From positions 124,001-188,000 of the forward strand of contig JAJIRX010000876.1 in NCBI GenBank assembly GCA_023853785.1: a stretch of DNA of 64,000 bases. Reading direction: 5' to 3'. The first letter of the stretch is position 1, and every line of letters begins with the position of its first letter. The notes under the pieces are model-generated. The model searched no databases, was not told the DNA's origin, and saw only the letters and a program-made list of their open reading frames with translations. A program made the translations under genes and the position numbers. This DNA is from Psilocybe azurescens (lineage: Eukaryota > Basidiomycota > Agaricomycetes > Agaricales > Agrocybaceae). Below, in pieces: positions 34,881 to 47,411 of this stretch.

Positions 34881-36146
34881 TTATCCTCCATCTTCCAGAA
34901 TAGTAAGCAACACAGCCGTAGATAAAGAGAGACTTCCGCCGCTTGTGAACATGTCCTGGCTCGCATTCACGCTGTAAAGGATACCGTTGTTGTTGAAATG
35001 CAAATAATGTGGAGGGCGAAGCTTTATCCTGATCTGTGATGCTGGAGGACCGACCAAAAGCAGCCCTTTCGGGCGCTCATTGGCGCTGGGAATGTTGCTA
35101 CGCATGGCGGATTGGGATAACTGGAAAATCTTGTGTTCAAATTCGAATCTGAGCCACCATTACTAGGTATTGATTTTACCGCAATCACTGTCTCCAACAT
35201 CATCGTTAGAGTACCGACATTCTCCAGAACGGCGAGCTTTTGATGTAGATATCTTGCATCCTCGAGTAATCTAAATCATCAACATAGACCAAGGTCAGAG
35301 GTAAAGAGTAGTGTTTTTATCAACGTGCTGATTCCCCGAAATTCGACAACCAATGCAATGAACACAATGGACCTTATTTTCTCTTCCTGGTCAAGTAAAT
35401 CAATTATGCCATATACCTCCGAAAGTCGATGATTGATAGCTGCAAAACCTGAGCCATAACATCCTGGTATCGACCAACACAGGAGAGCAAAAATGGATGG
35501 AGCAATGGAAGGGGGAAGTAGAAACAAGTCGGTAAGCTAGCTACACAACTGCCAATGAGGATTAAGTCCAAACGTCAGCCTGTTTATGCCCTGAATTTGA
35601 AGAGCGTTAGATCAGGACTGACCTTCAGAGTTTAGTCACCCTGTCGCCCATAATGGCTACCAGCTTAGCGTGAATTTCATTCTGATGACCTTGATAATCC
35701 TGTTAAATGACTTCCATGAAGCCAGCCCGGCGGTCAAAAGGTAGTCGAATGGACATGTACTAACGCCGCTCACCCGTTTCAACCTATCAAACTCAACGGG
35801 CAAGACCGCATGCTTTTGACAGAGATGCCGGCGGAATGCTTTCCTCGCATATGGGATGTGCTCCAAGAAAATTGGCAACGATTGCGCTGCTAGAGCTGTT
35901 GAACAGAATAATCGGTAAATGCAGTACAATCTACACGGCACGGTTAAAAAAGATACACACCAAGATTTTGCAGTGAGCCTTCTCACACCGCCTGAGCGTG
36001 TTGCTCCAGCGTGCAAGAGAACTTGGTATGTCTCGGAGTTGAATGATTTCGGGGGACAGCGTCGGAAGGTTCACTACGAGGTTTAATAGTCCATCAGGAG
36101 TGCCAAAGCCTCTGCTGCTGCTGAAACGACGTAGTAGTCCCGCCAT
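34881..36146 (-). CDS. Hypothetical protein, uncertain exon structure
   Basis: I do not recognise it. A first exon from ATG 36146 (MAGLLRRFSSSRGFG … LLNLVVNLPTLSPEII … WSNTLRRCEKAHCKI) could join, with a phase problem at about 35955, to an exon reading LPIFLEHIPYARKAFRRHLC … PVEFDRLKR (about 35885-35770). Further candidate exons are AINHRLSEVYGIIDLLDQEE (about 35440-35380) and ARYLHQKLAVLENVGTLTMM (about 35255-35195). The coding-like stretches on one strand suggest a real or recently decayed gene. A single missing base would explain the phase break, as in its neighbours. No function proposed. Confidence 0.3.
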
Positions 36147-36884
36147 TCAATAAGCAGATGCTTGGTGTGACAGTTCGTTGCCGAAGAAGTAGCAGGCTCA
36201 GGTTAGGTGCTTGTCGTTTGTGAGGATTGTTGAGTACTGTCGATACCGCTGCAAACAAGAGAAACACCCTGAATTTGCATTTGAAATGAACTGCGGGGGC
36301 TATATACCGTGAAATCCAGTCCGTGAGCTGCTCCAGTCATTGGCAATGAGTAGACTGTCAAGTGCAAGAGAAGTGGTCGAAGTTTTCAATAGTGCAAGGG
36401 GATGCTGAGCCCCACCAAGCTCGTCGCCTCCTCTGTCCTCAGTGAAAGCGCTCGTGTGCATATAGTCACTAAGAACATCGTAGAGTACAGCGGCGAAAGA
36501 GGGTCTCTAATTTTAGTTGCAGTTGTCTCCCCTGTATATGCGCAGTTCGATATATTTCCTCCCAAGGCTGAACGTTGAGCGACATTGAGCTCTGGAGCTT
36601 TGGGTTTGTCAACGATAGGTAACACTGGGATATTAGAATCACATCCTCTCATAGTGAAGATCATGAAGGTCACACCTGGCAGACACGCATGCTCGTAAAT
36701 TCAAGCAAAAACAAACAAAATTGATCCAAGTGGAAAAAAATTGAAAAGATGAAAAAGAGAACAATAAAATAAAAAAGCAAATTACAAACCACAATTGTAT
36801 GTATACGAAAAGGAAGGCAAAAACCAAGGCCATCCTATCTCATCATCCTACTCTAACACCCGAGGAACAAGAAAATAACACGAA
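36147..36884. other. Intergenic; 3' flank of the beta-adaptin gene
   Basis: A 95-codon reverse-strand frame (36386-36673) shows no recognisable motif. The T/A-rich stretch at 36700-36790 is probably the 3' untranslated region of the adaptin gene. Confidence 0.35.
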
Positions 36885-39618
36885 CTAGAACAGCCCGAGG
36901 AGATCATCCTGCTGTTGTGGCGGTTGCGCATTCGGCTTGGACGCAGAATATCCAGGCGTGGGGGTAACAGGAGCAGGTGTCATGGGCGCCCCACCGAATC
37001 CAGCAGTATTGAACCCGCCGCCGCCGAAGGCCGCCGGCGTCACAGACAATCCTCCTCCACCACCACCACCCCGCCGAAGATGGACACCAGGTCGTCCAGG
37101 GGTTGCTTGATGTGCCAGCGAGCAAGTTGGCAGCGGCAGGTGTATTGGAAAGAACTTGGGTGGCGGCTAACCCTGATGGCTGACCCTCCAACCCAGTGGC
37201 ATCGTCGAAATCCCTATCGAAAATGGAAAAATAGTCAATAAGACAAAGTAAGCCCTACAGATAAGCGAAATAATGACATACAGCAAGTTCTCCGCCTGTT
37301 GTCCAGCAACGACGGTTTGCAGTGCCTTTTGAGTAGAGAATTGATCCTCTCCAAGACTGTGGTGTATGGTCAAACCGATTAGCTATGATCTGCAAGCAAA
37401 AAGGTATTATCACTTACTCTTCACCTTTGCGCACAGAGTCGGCTCCGACTCGCCCTTTGCCAATGAAAGTTTCGGCGGGTTTATGATACACGCTCGCTAG
37501 ACTTCCGACCTCTCCGAGGAGCTCTTCCAGGAGTGCCGGCGCCACAGTTGTCCGAGGGATTGAAATCGGAGGACGATGAGCCAGAACGACAGCCTAGTCA
37601 AGAAACAGGTCATTCAGGGGTGTGGTGTCTAGCACATGAAGCAACGTACCTTCGCTGCGGCTGGGTCCATGGATAGCAGACGCCAATAAATATATGCGCG
37701 ATCGCGAACGTCGGGCGAGTCGCAGTCTTTGGTTGCCGTGTTCAGAATTTTCTGCACAATAGCTTGTGACGAGTCGGGTTTCTTCAAGAACAATTTAACC
37801 ACTGCTGTTAGTGTTTGAAGTTGTACCTATTGAATGATCCTAATCAGTCGGGATTATTACGCGTCAAGTCGAGAAGGGACGTACGGGGTACGCCTCTTCA
37901 GTGAAACTGTCAACGAAAATTCCGAGCAATTCGTCAGCGTTGTCGATAGTGTTCGCATATTCTCCAATGATCCAGATGAGAGAAGCTTTAGCCTCCGGCT
38001 CATCGAGTTCGTCGAGATTAGAGCAAAGAACTGGGATGATGCCCTCGTATGTAGATGGGTATTTTCGGAAAATATCCTATAGAATGAATATTGTCAACCT
38101 GTATGATTTGCATTAAAACCATGAGTCGATTACCTTCATAACCACGACTGCTTCTTGTACGACGTAGCTAACACGTGTGGATATCAAATCTAGTAGGACA
38201 TTGACGCATCGCTCGGCAGCAGATTCAATTTTGATAGCTGTTTGACCAATAGCCTTGATACCCTTCCGCACAAAGTCAACATCCACCTCAGAAGAATACC
38301 TAGGTCAAGATAACCAGAATAAGAGCATAAATGATAGACGATCAACAGCACGTACTCCTTGAGCTCGCTCAACAGTGCGTCAACGTTGTTTTCGGAAGCC
38401 AAGCGAACCATGATATCCAGTTTTTCAACTTTTACGTATAGGGGGTCGTTGTACTTGCAGAAAAATACGCGCATTTCGTTGGACAGGACATCGGGCCGTT
38501 TTGGAGTAGTAGATTGATGTTTCGTAATGCGACCCATTGAACTTCGGGAGGCGAAGAAAGCAATGTAACTAAAGGAGGGGCCATTTTGCGGACAAGTTGT
38601 CTTGTGAGTTCTTCTCGGCGTACACCGCGCATGTGAATCATAATAACCTATGCAATATCGATTGATTAGATTGATTAGACCGAACGTGAATATAAAACTC
38701 AGAAAACATACTTTAACGGCGGCAAGAACAACGCTACCATTGACGTGTTGGAATTGGGGCACAACACGCTCACAGATATGCTCGCTCTCTTTCTCATCTT
38801 GAGCAACATAACGGGCCAACGCATTCAGAACAGCCACGCGGCCCCATTCGGAACACTCGTTGAGGGCAATCAGGAGTTTGTTGAGAATGGAGGTGGTAAT
38901 GACGAAGATCCCAGGATCCGAAGAGGACGTCCCAGGCTGTGAAGTGGCGGCAATATGAATATCTGTCAACGCCGCGACGGTATTCGCAACGACCTGTCCG
39001 GATGATTAGACAATAAAGAAAACAACAGAAAGGTGAGCACTCACCATAGGATTACTATCCGCAATCATCTCCTGCAGTTGTTCCAAGAAGCCGTTATCGA
39101 TCACAAGTTCTGGCTTCAGATCGTAAAGCTTTGCTACGCAAAGAGCGGCCGTCTTGCGAACGTAAGGGTTCTCGTCCCGGAGGCATTTCTGCAAGGGGTC
39201 GCAAAGGTAGTCGATGATCTTTTCCGCACGTAGACAGCCCATCGTACGAATTGCAAGGGCCCGTACGAGAGGATTCGGATCATCTGTGTCCTTGACGAAC
39301 GTGTTCACGGCCAGAATGACGAGCTCTGGTTGTGTCTTCGCGTAGTTCATGAGATAGAGGTATACAAGCTTCTTCTGCTCGAGATCGTCCGTCTGCATGT
39401 TCTTAAGAACATCAGGAAAGAGTCCGCTGACATCTTAGAGAACGCTTGTAAGGTTTCGGTTGTCGGGATTCCATGCCATGACATGGTGTCGCACCTTTCC
39501 CAACAGTCATAGATGCGATGGTGCGTTTGATGGCATCCTTCCGCTTTTCGCGATACTCGCTGTTCAAGTCGACGCTGAGCTCATAGTTTTCGCCCTTGCG
39601 AGGAGCGCGTATGCTCAT
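36885..39618 (-). CDS. AP complex beta-adaptin (clathrin adaptor, AP-1/AP-2 beta subunit)
   Basis: Large subunit of the heterotetrameric clathrin adaptor that sorts cargo at the trans-Golgi/endosome (AP-1) or plasma membrane (AP-2). Starts [19 protein letters not shown] (ATG 39618). Armadillo/HEAT repeats follow with hallmark segments [124 protein letters not shown] and [13 protein letters not shown] Gly/Pro/Ala-rich hinge ends in DDLLGLF, a clathrin-box-like motif at the stop (TAG 36885-36887). There is no beta ear, so it is about 700-740 residues, as in many fungal AP-1 beta subunits. Three single-base losses interrupt the frame, at homopolymers 38499-38502, 37099-37102 and 37069-37072. In an essential gene these look like sequence errors. 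Confidence 0.95.
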
Positions 39619-39953
39619 GGAGATCGTATAAGATTGGGACAAGAGGATATAACAGATGTGAGGTCGATGGTCACGATCAGAGCTGCTTTGATTGTCCTTG
39701 CTTGCTCTCCTAGTCAGCTCCAGCTGCGGCTCAGCTTTGCCACCAACGCCGACAATTGATACCTTTCACGTCTCTTCAGATAATCTTCGGACACGCGAAC
39801 AACTGCAAATCGTTGGACTATATACGAAGTGTACTTATTACTGGCATGGACCCCCTTCTGGGCAGCCTGGGCTCAACTTGGGCGTAATGTCAACTACAAC
39901 AAACTTTCATACAGGCAAAAGGCTTGCAATTTGGGAACTATTCATGAATACGA

Positions 39954-40214
39954 CTACGCTAGTGGCCCATCAACCTGACTCGCGCTTTGGAGATTATCGA
40001 AGATGTTTCCTGGACGACCTAGAGGAACAAATCGAGGCGGTGAACAAGGCCCCAAGCCTTCCGTGCCTAGGATGGCGGCGCAACGGATGGTGGAGAGCGT
40101 CGTCTCTCTTTTGTCCCTTTGGGCGACATCGAGGATCGAACGGCTGATAATAGGGGCAGACAATGCAAACAGGACGTTATTGCATATTATGAGGGTATAG
40201 AGCACAAGTTTCAT
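39954..40214 (-). CDS. Small secreted protein candidate
   Basis: Eighty-six codons from ATG 40214. The first 20 residues (KLVLYTLIICNNVLFALSAP) form a good signal peptide with cleavage after ALS or SAP. The mature part has two cysteines and a proline-rich tail (PCSPPRFVPLGRPG). Single exon, unknown family, same strand as and upstream of beta-adaptin. Small secreted proteins are common in plant-associated and wood-decay fungi. A chance frame cannot be excluded. Confidence 0.35.
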   Translation of the reverse strand: MKLVLYTLIICNNVLFALSAPIISRSILDVAQRDKRETTLSTIRCAAILGTEGLGPCSPPRFVPLGRPGNIFDNLQSASQVDGPLA

Positions 40215-41020
40215 TGCTAATTTACTATTGTTAATTGACCTTTTGAAATGTTTTGATTGCTCACCGTTACAGATAAAATATTTTGTGCGGTTTTCTTTGA
40301 AATCGAATTCACCTATTTGGAAACGAGGGCCGCTTCAGCAGAACATTTATACTTCTTCAAAGGATATTTCAAATTTATCAGTCACAGACACGATAGAAGG
40401 CCCAAAGTACGTGGATTGCTTTATATGTGCATTGATGTTCTGACGGCCACGTCATTCCACTTCGTTTAGTGCGACAGGACTAGTTTACCAAGGCTCTAAT
40501 TCGCTTAACACTAGCAGCTAGACCCAGGCTTGGTTCTTAACATGCCTAGCCTCTAGGCCGCTGAAAGACCTCCGTGTTATTGACTTTGACATGAAAAATC
40601 TCAACTCAAAGCCTCAAACGGAAGCCATGCCCCTAGCTATATTCATGGAAACGAAGACGGCGATTTTATTGGCATTGGTTGTGTCTTACTCTACACGAAG
40701 AGGCCAATGTTTCAAAATGAAGTCACAGCCGCTGACCGCAGCGTTTGCAGAAAACATGTTTATCTTTCCTATGGGAATAAATCGCCAGTAGATGCATCAG
40801 CAACCAAGGGACAGGAATAGACTAGATGGAAGGGCCAATCCAGCGACTCACAGCAAGCAAAGTAACCCAATCGGAAAGAGAAACTGGACGAGTAAAGCTA
40901 AGCTTCCTTTCATGGGTGAGAATTTTCCACACTACTTACTATGGCCGACAGAATCCCGCAAGGTCCATATTTTGCCGAACGCTGATGTTCTCCTCTAGCA
41001 CAGCGTCCATATACTACAGT
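40215..41020. other. Intergenic, nothing recognised
   Basis: Short frames only, with no motif on either strand. Confidence 0.4.
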
Positions 41021-41452
41021 TCAATATCCACCAGACCGGTTCAAAAGGACATTATGCATCAGGGTTTCCATAAACATCGAGGGATAAGACCAAGGCAAGG
41101 AGAAAGATGCCAGTGTATGGTTTACGAAAGCCATCCGACTATTTGTCAGGTCAAACGTAGAAGACAGAAAATCAACCGACGCACTCTCGGATTGATATCT
41201 ATTTCCAACATTCGTAGCTCTTGTGTACACAGTCTCGCCAGGATCTGGGACCTGCGCCATTTCTGGGGGCGCCATTCCTCTGCATTCTCCATGATGTCGT
41301 CCGTTGACAGGTGCTTGCGAATACGGATTGTAAGCGTATCCGCTTGCGTATGGGTATTGATCATGGAAAGTGGGCCTTCCTTTGCTTCCTCCGCACTCAT
41401 TTGAGTGCTGAACATAAGAAGGTGGGGCTGAGCGTTCGTACACTGTCTGCAT
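41021..41452 (-). CDS. Hypothetical Tyr/Pro/Ser-rich protein
   Basis: A 143-codon uninterrupted frame, unrecognised. The N-terminal half is Tyr/Pro/Gly/His-rich (RSAPPSYVQHSN, HDQYPYASGYAYNPYSQAP), like the disordered tails of fungal membrane or signalling proteins. The second half has no repeat, signal peptide or membrane segment. It may be the last exon of a longer gene, but no upstream exon was convincing. Confidence 0.35.
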   Translation of the reverse strand: MQTVYERSAPPSYVQHSNECGGSKGRPTFHDQYPYASGYAYNPYSQAPVNGRHHGECRGMAPPEMAQVPDPGETVYTRATNVGNRYQSESASVDFLSSTFDLTNSRMAFVNHTLASFSLPWSYPSMFMETLMHNVLLNRSGGY

Positions 41453-42076
41453 TTTGTTCTCAGGAGGAATGGAAGGGACTAGATCTTGATACAGAGAGAG
41501 CTGAACCGAGGTGAAACCTATGATTTGTATGCTTCCTAGGATGTTACCCTTTTTATCTGGAAGGTTGGATGCGAAACCGAGTCGTACATGTGATTCAGCT
41601 GATTCATCGCTTTCCTGACTCCTATCATATTTTTGGGAAATTCAAGTCTCAAAGCTCGGGTTGGTATCGTTCGTCAGTTGCCGAATTTGTCCCTGTTTGA
41701 CATCTCCTAGGGTGGGCGCTTAACTAGTTATTAATGTGCCGTGCTTTGCGACGTCTCCTGTGTTACAAGATAGCAAAGCCCACAAACCACCAGCATCTTT
41801 GACATTACTTGCAACAGTTACTCCACATGGTAAATGTTATAACGACTGTAACATCGTGTAATCGGCGATAAACTCTGTTCAGGTAGATAAAGTCGTTGTC
41901 AAAATCGGCAGCCCTTGGTTTTATTACATTGTTTACGTCCAGGATCTGTGGCTATAACAGTCTAGATAAGATCTCGATTGCACATCGTTGTTATTCGTAA
42001 ATCATGTTGGCAAAAATTTTAAGGATGGTATTGGGAGTTACAAGACCGGAATTCTTGCTTCAAGGAAAGGTATTAT
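41453..42076. other. Intergenic, nothing recognised
   Basis: No supported feature. The part next to 42076 is the 3' flank of the methyltransferase gene. Confidence 0.4.
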
Positions 42077-42925
42077 TTACTTGCGGATTGCGTATATAAA
42101 TCCATCGAATCCCCTCACACCGGCCGTACCAATAGTTGTAGCCTCAACCTCTTTATCGTGCTTAAGGAATGAAAGGAGATCACGCGTTCCTATGGCCCAG
42201 GAATCTTTGACCTCTGGATCGGCGACCTTACCTTCGTAGACCGCGTTGTCTACAATCTAAATACAAAAGTGAGAATCAATCAGGCTGCTGTATAATGCGT
42301 AGAAACCTACAATGACGCCACCCGACCGAATTAGGCGCTTGGCTTCAGTGAAATAGGTAACGTTTGAGCTTTTATCAGCGTCAATGAACACCAGATCGAA
42401 TTTCTTCTCTGGATGCAAAGTGACCAGCGAGTCGGCTGCACGTCCGACGTGGAGAGTGATTTTATTTTCAACACCAGCGCGTTTGAAGTTCTCAGATGCG
42501 ACCTGTAGGGTATATAGGTTGAGTTATGAACAGCTTTTCTGAATCTCAGAAGACGTACCTTAGCGTGAAGAGGATCAAACTCGAGGGTTGTCACATTGCC
42601 ATCGTTTGGGACAGCGCGGGCGAAATGGATGGTGGAGAATCTATTACAAGGGCGCAATATTAGAATTATTGAGAGTATCATATACGACGAAAGCTTACCC
42701 TCCAAGGGTTCCTATTTCTAGAATTCGCTTTGCGCCGATGCTCCGAGCGAGGAGGTTCAAAAATTTGCCCTGAGCCTCAGACACAGCGATATCTGGGAGT
42801 CCCGAGTCCTTACTGTGCTTGGTGACAGAGTCCAGCACATCGTCCTTGGGAAGCAGGAAAGAGTTGTGAAACTTCTCAGAACGAGTCCAATCTTGAATCG
42901 TAGCTGTGGATTGATAGAATGCCAT
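42077..42925 (-). CDS. SAM-dependent O-methyltransferase (catechol/caffeoyl-CoA OMT-like)
   Basis: Transfers a methyl group from S-adenosylmethionine to a hydroxyl, usually of a catechol-type small molecule; cytosolic. Starts MAFYQSTATIQDW (ATG 42925). It shows SAM motif I (RILEIGTLGGFSTIHFA), the acidic ribose-binding strand (VTTLEFDP), KFDLVFIDADKS with the metal-binding Asp pair of class I cation-dependent OMTs, and SGGVIIVDNAVYEGKV, and ends GVRGFDGFIYAIRK with TAA 42077-42079. About 225 residues, normal for the family. Four exons with three standard GT-AG introns (near 42695, 42535 and 42260) all keep frame, with no damaged homopolymer seen. No partner gene is adjacent, so the substrate cannot be inferred. 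Confidence 0.93.
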
Positions 42926-44164
42926 GACTATTGATGTCGGTGTTGTAGAAGGTGAACTTGAGAGCTAGGTTGAAATTTGAGAGGCTTGTTGGGTCTTATA
43001 TCGACTCTTTGATCATACCGACATATTTATACTATTCTAGTGGATGCTCGGATCATGCGAAGACGAATATTTTAGAACGAGAGCATGGTTATTTCATACA
43101 TGGCCGCAGTTCGGTTGTGCATATCCGTACCGCAGTTATCAGATTACGTGCCAATGATCAAACACAACCATCGCTCCACTTGCTTGCTACTTGCTCACCT
43201 TGCCGCGGAAAGTTGCAAGTGAATCACGGAGTCGGCTATCAAAGATCTAGGCTGCCAATATCTTTATCAGATAAGATTAAGTAACTTTCGAAGCATACTT
43301 TTGCGTAGCTTCTGACTCGCTTCCTAACTATGAAACTGCTCTCATTGGATGGTCAAGAAATTATTCGTAATGAGCAATCAATATCCTTACGAATGGCATT
43401 ATTATACAGGTCTTGATCCATGATCCAATGTTATTTCGTGGCACCGTTGATCGCGGAAATTTATCAGATAAGATGCGTATGACTCATCCCTTAAGCTTGT
43501 TCATGATTGGAAACTGATGTAACTGGGCACTCCACGTAACAAAGTCGATCTACATGCGCAGCAGGCCAGTTCGTCAACGGTTAAATATACTTCTTCATTC
43601 CTCGGAAGAATGTCGCTGACGCATAGCATCTTAATAATGATTCAAGTTTTAAATCGTCTTCGCCGCTCACAATTCGCTGAACAGATAAAGCCGACTATCA
43701 TAGTATAAATACCAGTTTAAAGAAGATTCAGTGTGATTGCTGCTAGCATTACTGAATTTCATGTCGTTGAATATTCACCGCTTCATTAAACGTGAGGATG
43801 GTAAGGAGCTGCTCTTTTGATGACGCCTTATTCCTGGGATCTATTAAACCCCTTTCCATTGAACTTGCGCTTGGTCTGAATCAACTACTCAGTTTCATGA
43901 TGGAAATGTGCCGGTCAAGTATGAGAGCAGACAGATATCCACTGAGCATCTTCTAGGTCGTTTCATGCTTATCGTAATCACATTAGTTCTGTGCTATTCG
44001 ATTATTTGCTGACCACCGATGAACTAAACGCCGATTAAACGGACACTGCGTGATTCAGGACTTTAAATAGTAGACACGTACCAATCGCCATTCCTCTTCT
44101 TAGAGCTATATTAGCAGAATTTAGCTCGCAAAATTTGGGTCGTAGTTTACAGGTAGTTCCCCGG
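42926..44164. other. Intergenic, nothing recognised
   Basis: Includes the 5' region of the methyltransferase gene. No coding frame with a motif. Confidence 0.4.
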
Positions 44165-45516
44165 TTACTCCAATACATAGCTTATGGATTTTTGTTTTGG
44201 TGTCGCTTTAGTTGATCCTTTAGCATTGGCAACGGGCTTGACTTTGAGAATGGAATAGCGTTCCACCTCTCCGTCTCGTAGACGAAGCGATGTAGTGCTA
44301 ACAGAGCGGATGCGAACTTCCGGTGGGGGTAGATGGAGTGTGCTGGTAGGCGAGTTCAAGTACGTGCTCATTGACGCAGAAGGTCTGTTGGTATTGACTC
44401 CAAATTCCAAAGGGGCTGACCTTTTGAATAAGAGATCCGACATAGCTGTGTCGACTTTATCGGCGGTGATCTTGAGGTTTCGAAAAACTCGACAAGCCAT
44501 AGAGGAGTATAATGCTATATTTGGAACCATAAACATGGTTTGATAGATTTTGGGCACGGTAGGTGTCAAAATGAGAGCAGAAACGAGGATATCTGTGCAT
44601 ACACACATCCTGTCATTGATTATTCAAAGTTCCAAATCTCACTGCTAAAGATAACACTTACAGATAATACTGTTGGCCGCTTCTCAGCACAGCCCGCACG
44701 ATGCGAGATGATAAATGTCGAGGCATGATCGTATTCCAAGGTAGCGACTCCCCGGAGATTCCCTGCATAGTAACGACCTTGAATACAATGACCAAGTAGA
44801 CACTGGAATCCAAAGCTAGGCGAAAAAATGTGGCAGCTGCGGTGTAAGGCTCGATGCCCGTGCTCACGCAGTAGCCAGTATTTTCCAACCTTCCAAGGTG
44901 GGAGCCGATAGGGACCAGGCAAGAAACTCCAACGTTGATGAGGAATAAAAGAAAGAATCCCCAACGTATACATTTTTGTCAACATAAACGGTTTTCACTC
45001 TTTGGAAGAAGAGGAAAGAGGTTGACGTGGAAGCAAGAACCCAGCATATTGTAGTTCCACATTCAATGGCCTTACAATGCCAAACATCATGAGCTGTCTA
45101 AGAGTGAGTGATCGCAAGAGATACAGGCATCCTGAGTGGAGACCAACTTTTATCACGACTGATAGAAGTACATAAGCTAGAGCAGACGAGCTATGAAATG
45201 GAAATGAATACAGGTCAGATATAACGAAGAAGAGAAATGGATTTACCGCGAAAGGGTGTACGCAAACAAAGCTGGACAAAATCCAGACCTTAGGAGGAGA
45301 AGATCGTCCGGTAAGGTCGCCAATATGTCCCACAATAGTGCCTGCTATCAATATTATTCAATGATACCAGAAATAAACCGCATGTGTGCATACCCCCAAG
45401 GTGGCAAGATAAAGATCCCGAGCATATTCAAATTGTTTCGCAGTCTTTGGCGGCAAGTAGTTTAGATAGAGATTTGGATTCAGTATTGGATGGGTGGATG
45501 GGTGTAAAATAGACAT
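44165..45516 (-). CDS. Seven-helix membrane protein, common basidiomycete family
   Basis: Belongs to an uncharacterised, highly expanded Agaricomycete family of multi-span proteins with receptor-like topology. The family N-terminus is clear: MSILHPSTHPILNPNLYLNY then LPPKTAKQFEYARDLYLATLG (ATG 45516). Next come ALLWDILATLPDDLLLLRSG, ICWVLASTSTSFLFFQRVK, TGYCVSTGIEPYTAAATFF, LALDSSVYLVIVFKVV, RAVLRSGQQYYL, and the conserved last helix LTPTVPKIYQTMFMVPNIAL followed by SSMACRVFRNLKI. A Ser/Thr-rich cytoplasmic tail ends at TAA 44165-44167. Introns are near 45396, 45246, 45104 and 44672. One base is missing at an A4 run (44881-44884) between APTLEGWK and NTGYC. Ligand and function are unknown. 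Confidence 0.82.
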
Positions 45517-47234
45517 GATGGTATAGTCGGAGCGTCTACTATATGATTGCTCTGGTATATATGTAAGCAAATTTAAGTTGAGAAAGCTAAACTGGACTAG
45601 CGCACGGATGGTTCGTATCTGCCAATACATGGTACTCAGAAGCCAGCGATTTCGCATAGCCTACTTAGCTGACAAAATTGACGTTTCAGTTGACAGTAGA
45701 ATGGCATTGCGTACCGACATCGATTTTCGGAGCATGATGATCTGTGATGCTCGTAACGGTCCTTCGCTGAAGTCAACACCGGCGTTGTAGGTTCAGATTG
45801 ATCAAACTGTGCACTATGCGGGATATCTGTGGATGATTGAGAGTAGGAGCATTGTCTAATACTTCGAGAAGCTGCGAAAGGAGGCGTGACAGAATTTCGG
45901 TTTTCCACTCCAAGAGAATTTGGCGCCACTGAATTGGGATCTAACGGAGGACGTTATGGAAACTCTCCGTTAAGCCGATTTCTAACGGCACTCGGAAGAC
46001 ACTTTTGACTCCAGCATAGGACATTTTTGTCGGTGTGTGGTGGGGTGTTGTTGGAACTTAGGCCTTTCGTGGTGGGTACGTTTGCTTTGCCGTAGCCTTT
46101 GATCGGTAGCCGTTCTAGTGATAACTCGGGAGTTTAATGGTACTCAAGCACGTAGAATTTTTCTGGTTTGACTGAGTGATATCGGATGTGTTTGTGATCA
46201 CGGTCTGCTATGATGACTAGATGAAGCTGAGGGTGGTTGTGGTGGGTGTTACCGCCGTGTGGGAGTGGGACACTGGGACAGAATTATTTAAGAATCAGCC
46301 ATCAAACATCCATGTCGGCATTGTCGGAGTTCGGGCTTTCCTCGTTCCATTGCCACCAGCATACCACAGTAACAATATAAGGAATCAGGATCTTTTCACT
46401 ATAAATCTCTAGCAAAAATACGCCACTGTAACAGGAGAGTTTCCAGCTGCAGACCAGGTTGACTTCGTTAATTGTATGTTCATCTGTTTTATCTCTCAGA
46501 AATGTAAGAGTTCATCGCGATTCTCTGTTTACAGACATACACCAATGTACTTGACTTTTGAATGGATGAAATACTCTCTATATGAGCATAGCATATAGAA
46601 ACCACTGAGATATAGCACGCGACTCAATTACATGTCGCATATTGCGAATATCAAGGACAAGAGTTCGTTGAAAATGGACATCGCTTTTATGCTTCAAGTG
46701 TGCATGTTGGGTCGGCTTTTATACCGGGCCAGACAACAGGGGGCGTGGTTCAAAAGTTTCTAATGCATCCAAGAAGAAGATTGGGATAACTCGAACAAGC
46801 AGACGCACTTTTCTCTCAGAATATAACGGGGTGCGTTCACTTTCGCTACTTATAAGTAATTCGAAGCAAAGGTTTTTCTCGTATCTCTTCCGACCGTCAA
46901 CATATCTCGACTTCTAGTGCGGCCAGCAAGCGAGCGGTGCGGGACCAATTTGTTGTCGAAGTAATGTTCATTGTCCACCGCACTGATTGGAATTAGGTTC
47001 AAGATTTGACATGGGCGCCGTGAATTTCTTATCACTAGTGAACACCTGCACGTTCTCTTGATCTCTTTCAATAATAAAAGGCGCATATATGGAGGTGAAC
47101 TGTTGCCTTGTTAGTTTTCCCATGAGTGCGATTGCAGTATCCGTGAGATATGGTTTATCTGAACGACAGTACCCTCATAGAACTTGAGTTGGAAGCATGG
47201 ACATGGCGGTGAGCGATCCAAAACTCGGAAGCAT
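45517..47234. other. Intergenic, nothing recognised
   Basis: Short frames on both strands lack motifs. No repeat structure was seen until the dispersed repeat begins at 47235. Confidence 0.4.
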
Positions 47235-47377
47235 CTCCGCTAGTAAAAGCATTCACCCAATTAATAGAAGCCCCTTTCAGCTGAATTATTGACCGGAAAT
47301 ATCAACCTCCATCGTTAGGGACGGACTTGACATTGTTGGAGTAGCTCGAGTAGAATAAGGCTCCTAGTAGCAGTAAG
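47235..47377. repeat. Dispersed ~140-bp repeat, copy A
   Basis: Core AATTAATAGAAGCCCCTTTC, then TATCAACCTCCATCGTTAGG, ACATTGTTGGAGTAGCTCGAG and AAGGCTCCTA. Matches copies B (47412), C (55972) and D (56178) in the same orientation. Confidence 0.8.
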
Positions 47378-47411
47378 ACGTTAATCTCAGTTTTGAACAG
47401 AATATTGGAAT

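Noticed and set aside
39692..40147. 151-codon forward frame opposite the small secreted protein candidate
   Set aside because: It overlaps the beta-adaptin upstream region and the reverse-strand gene, is rich in Trp/Arg/His late in the frame, and has no motif.
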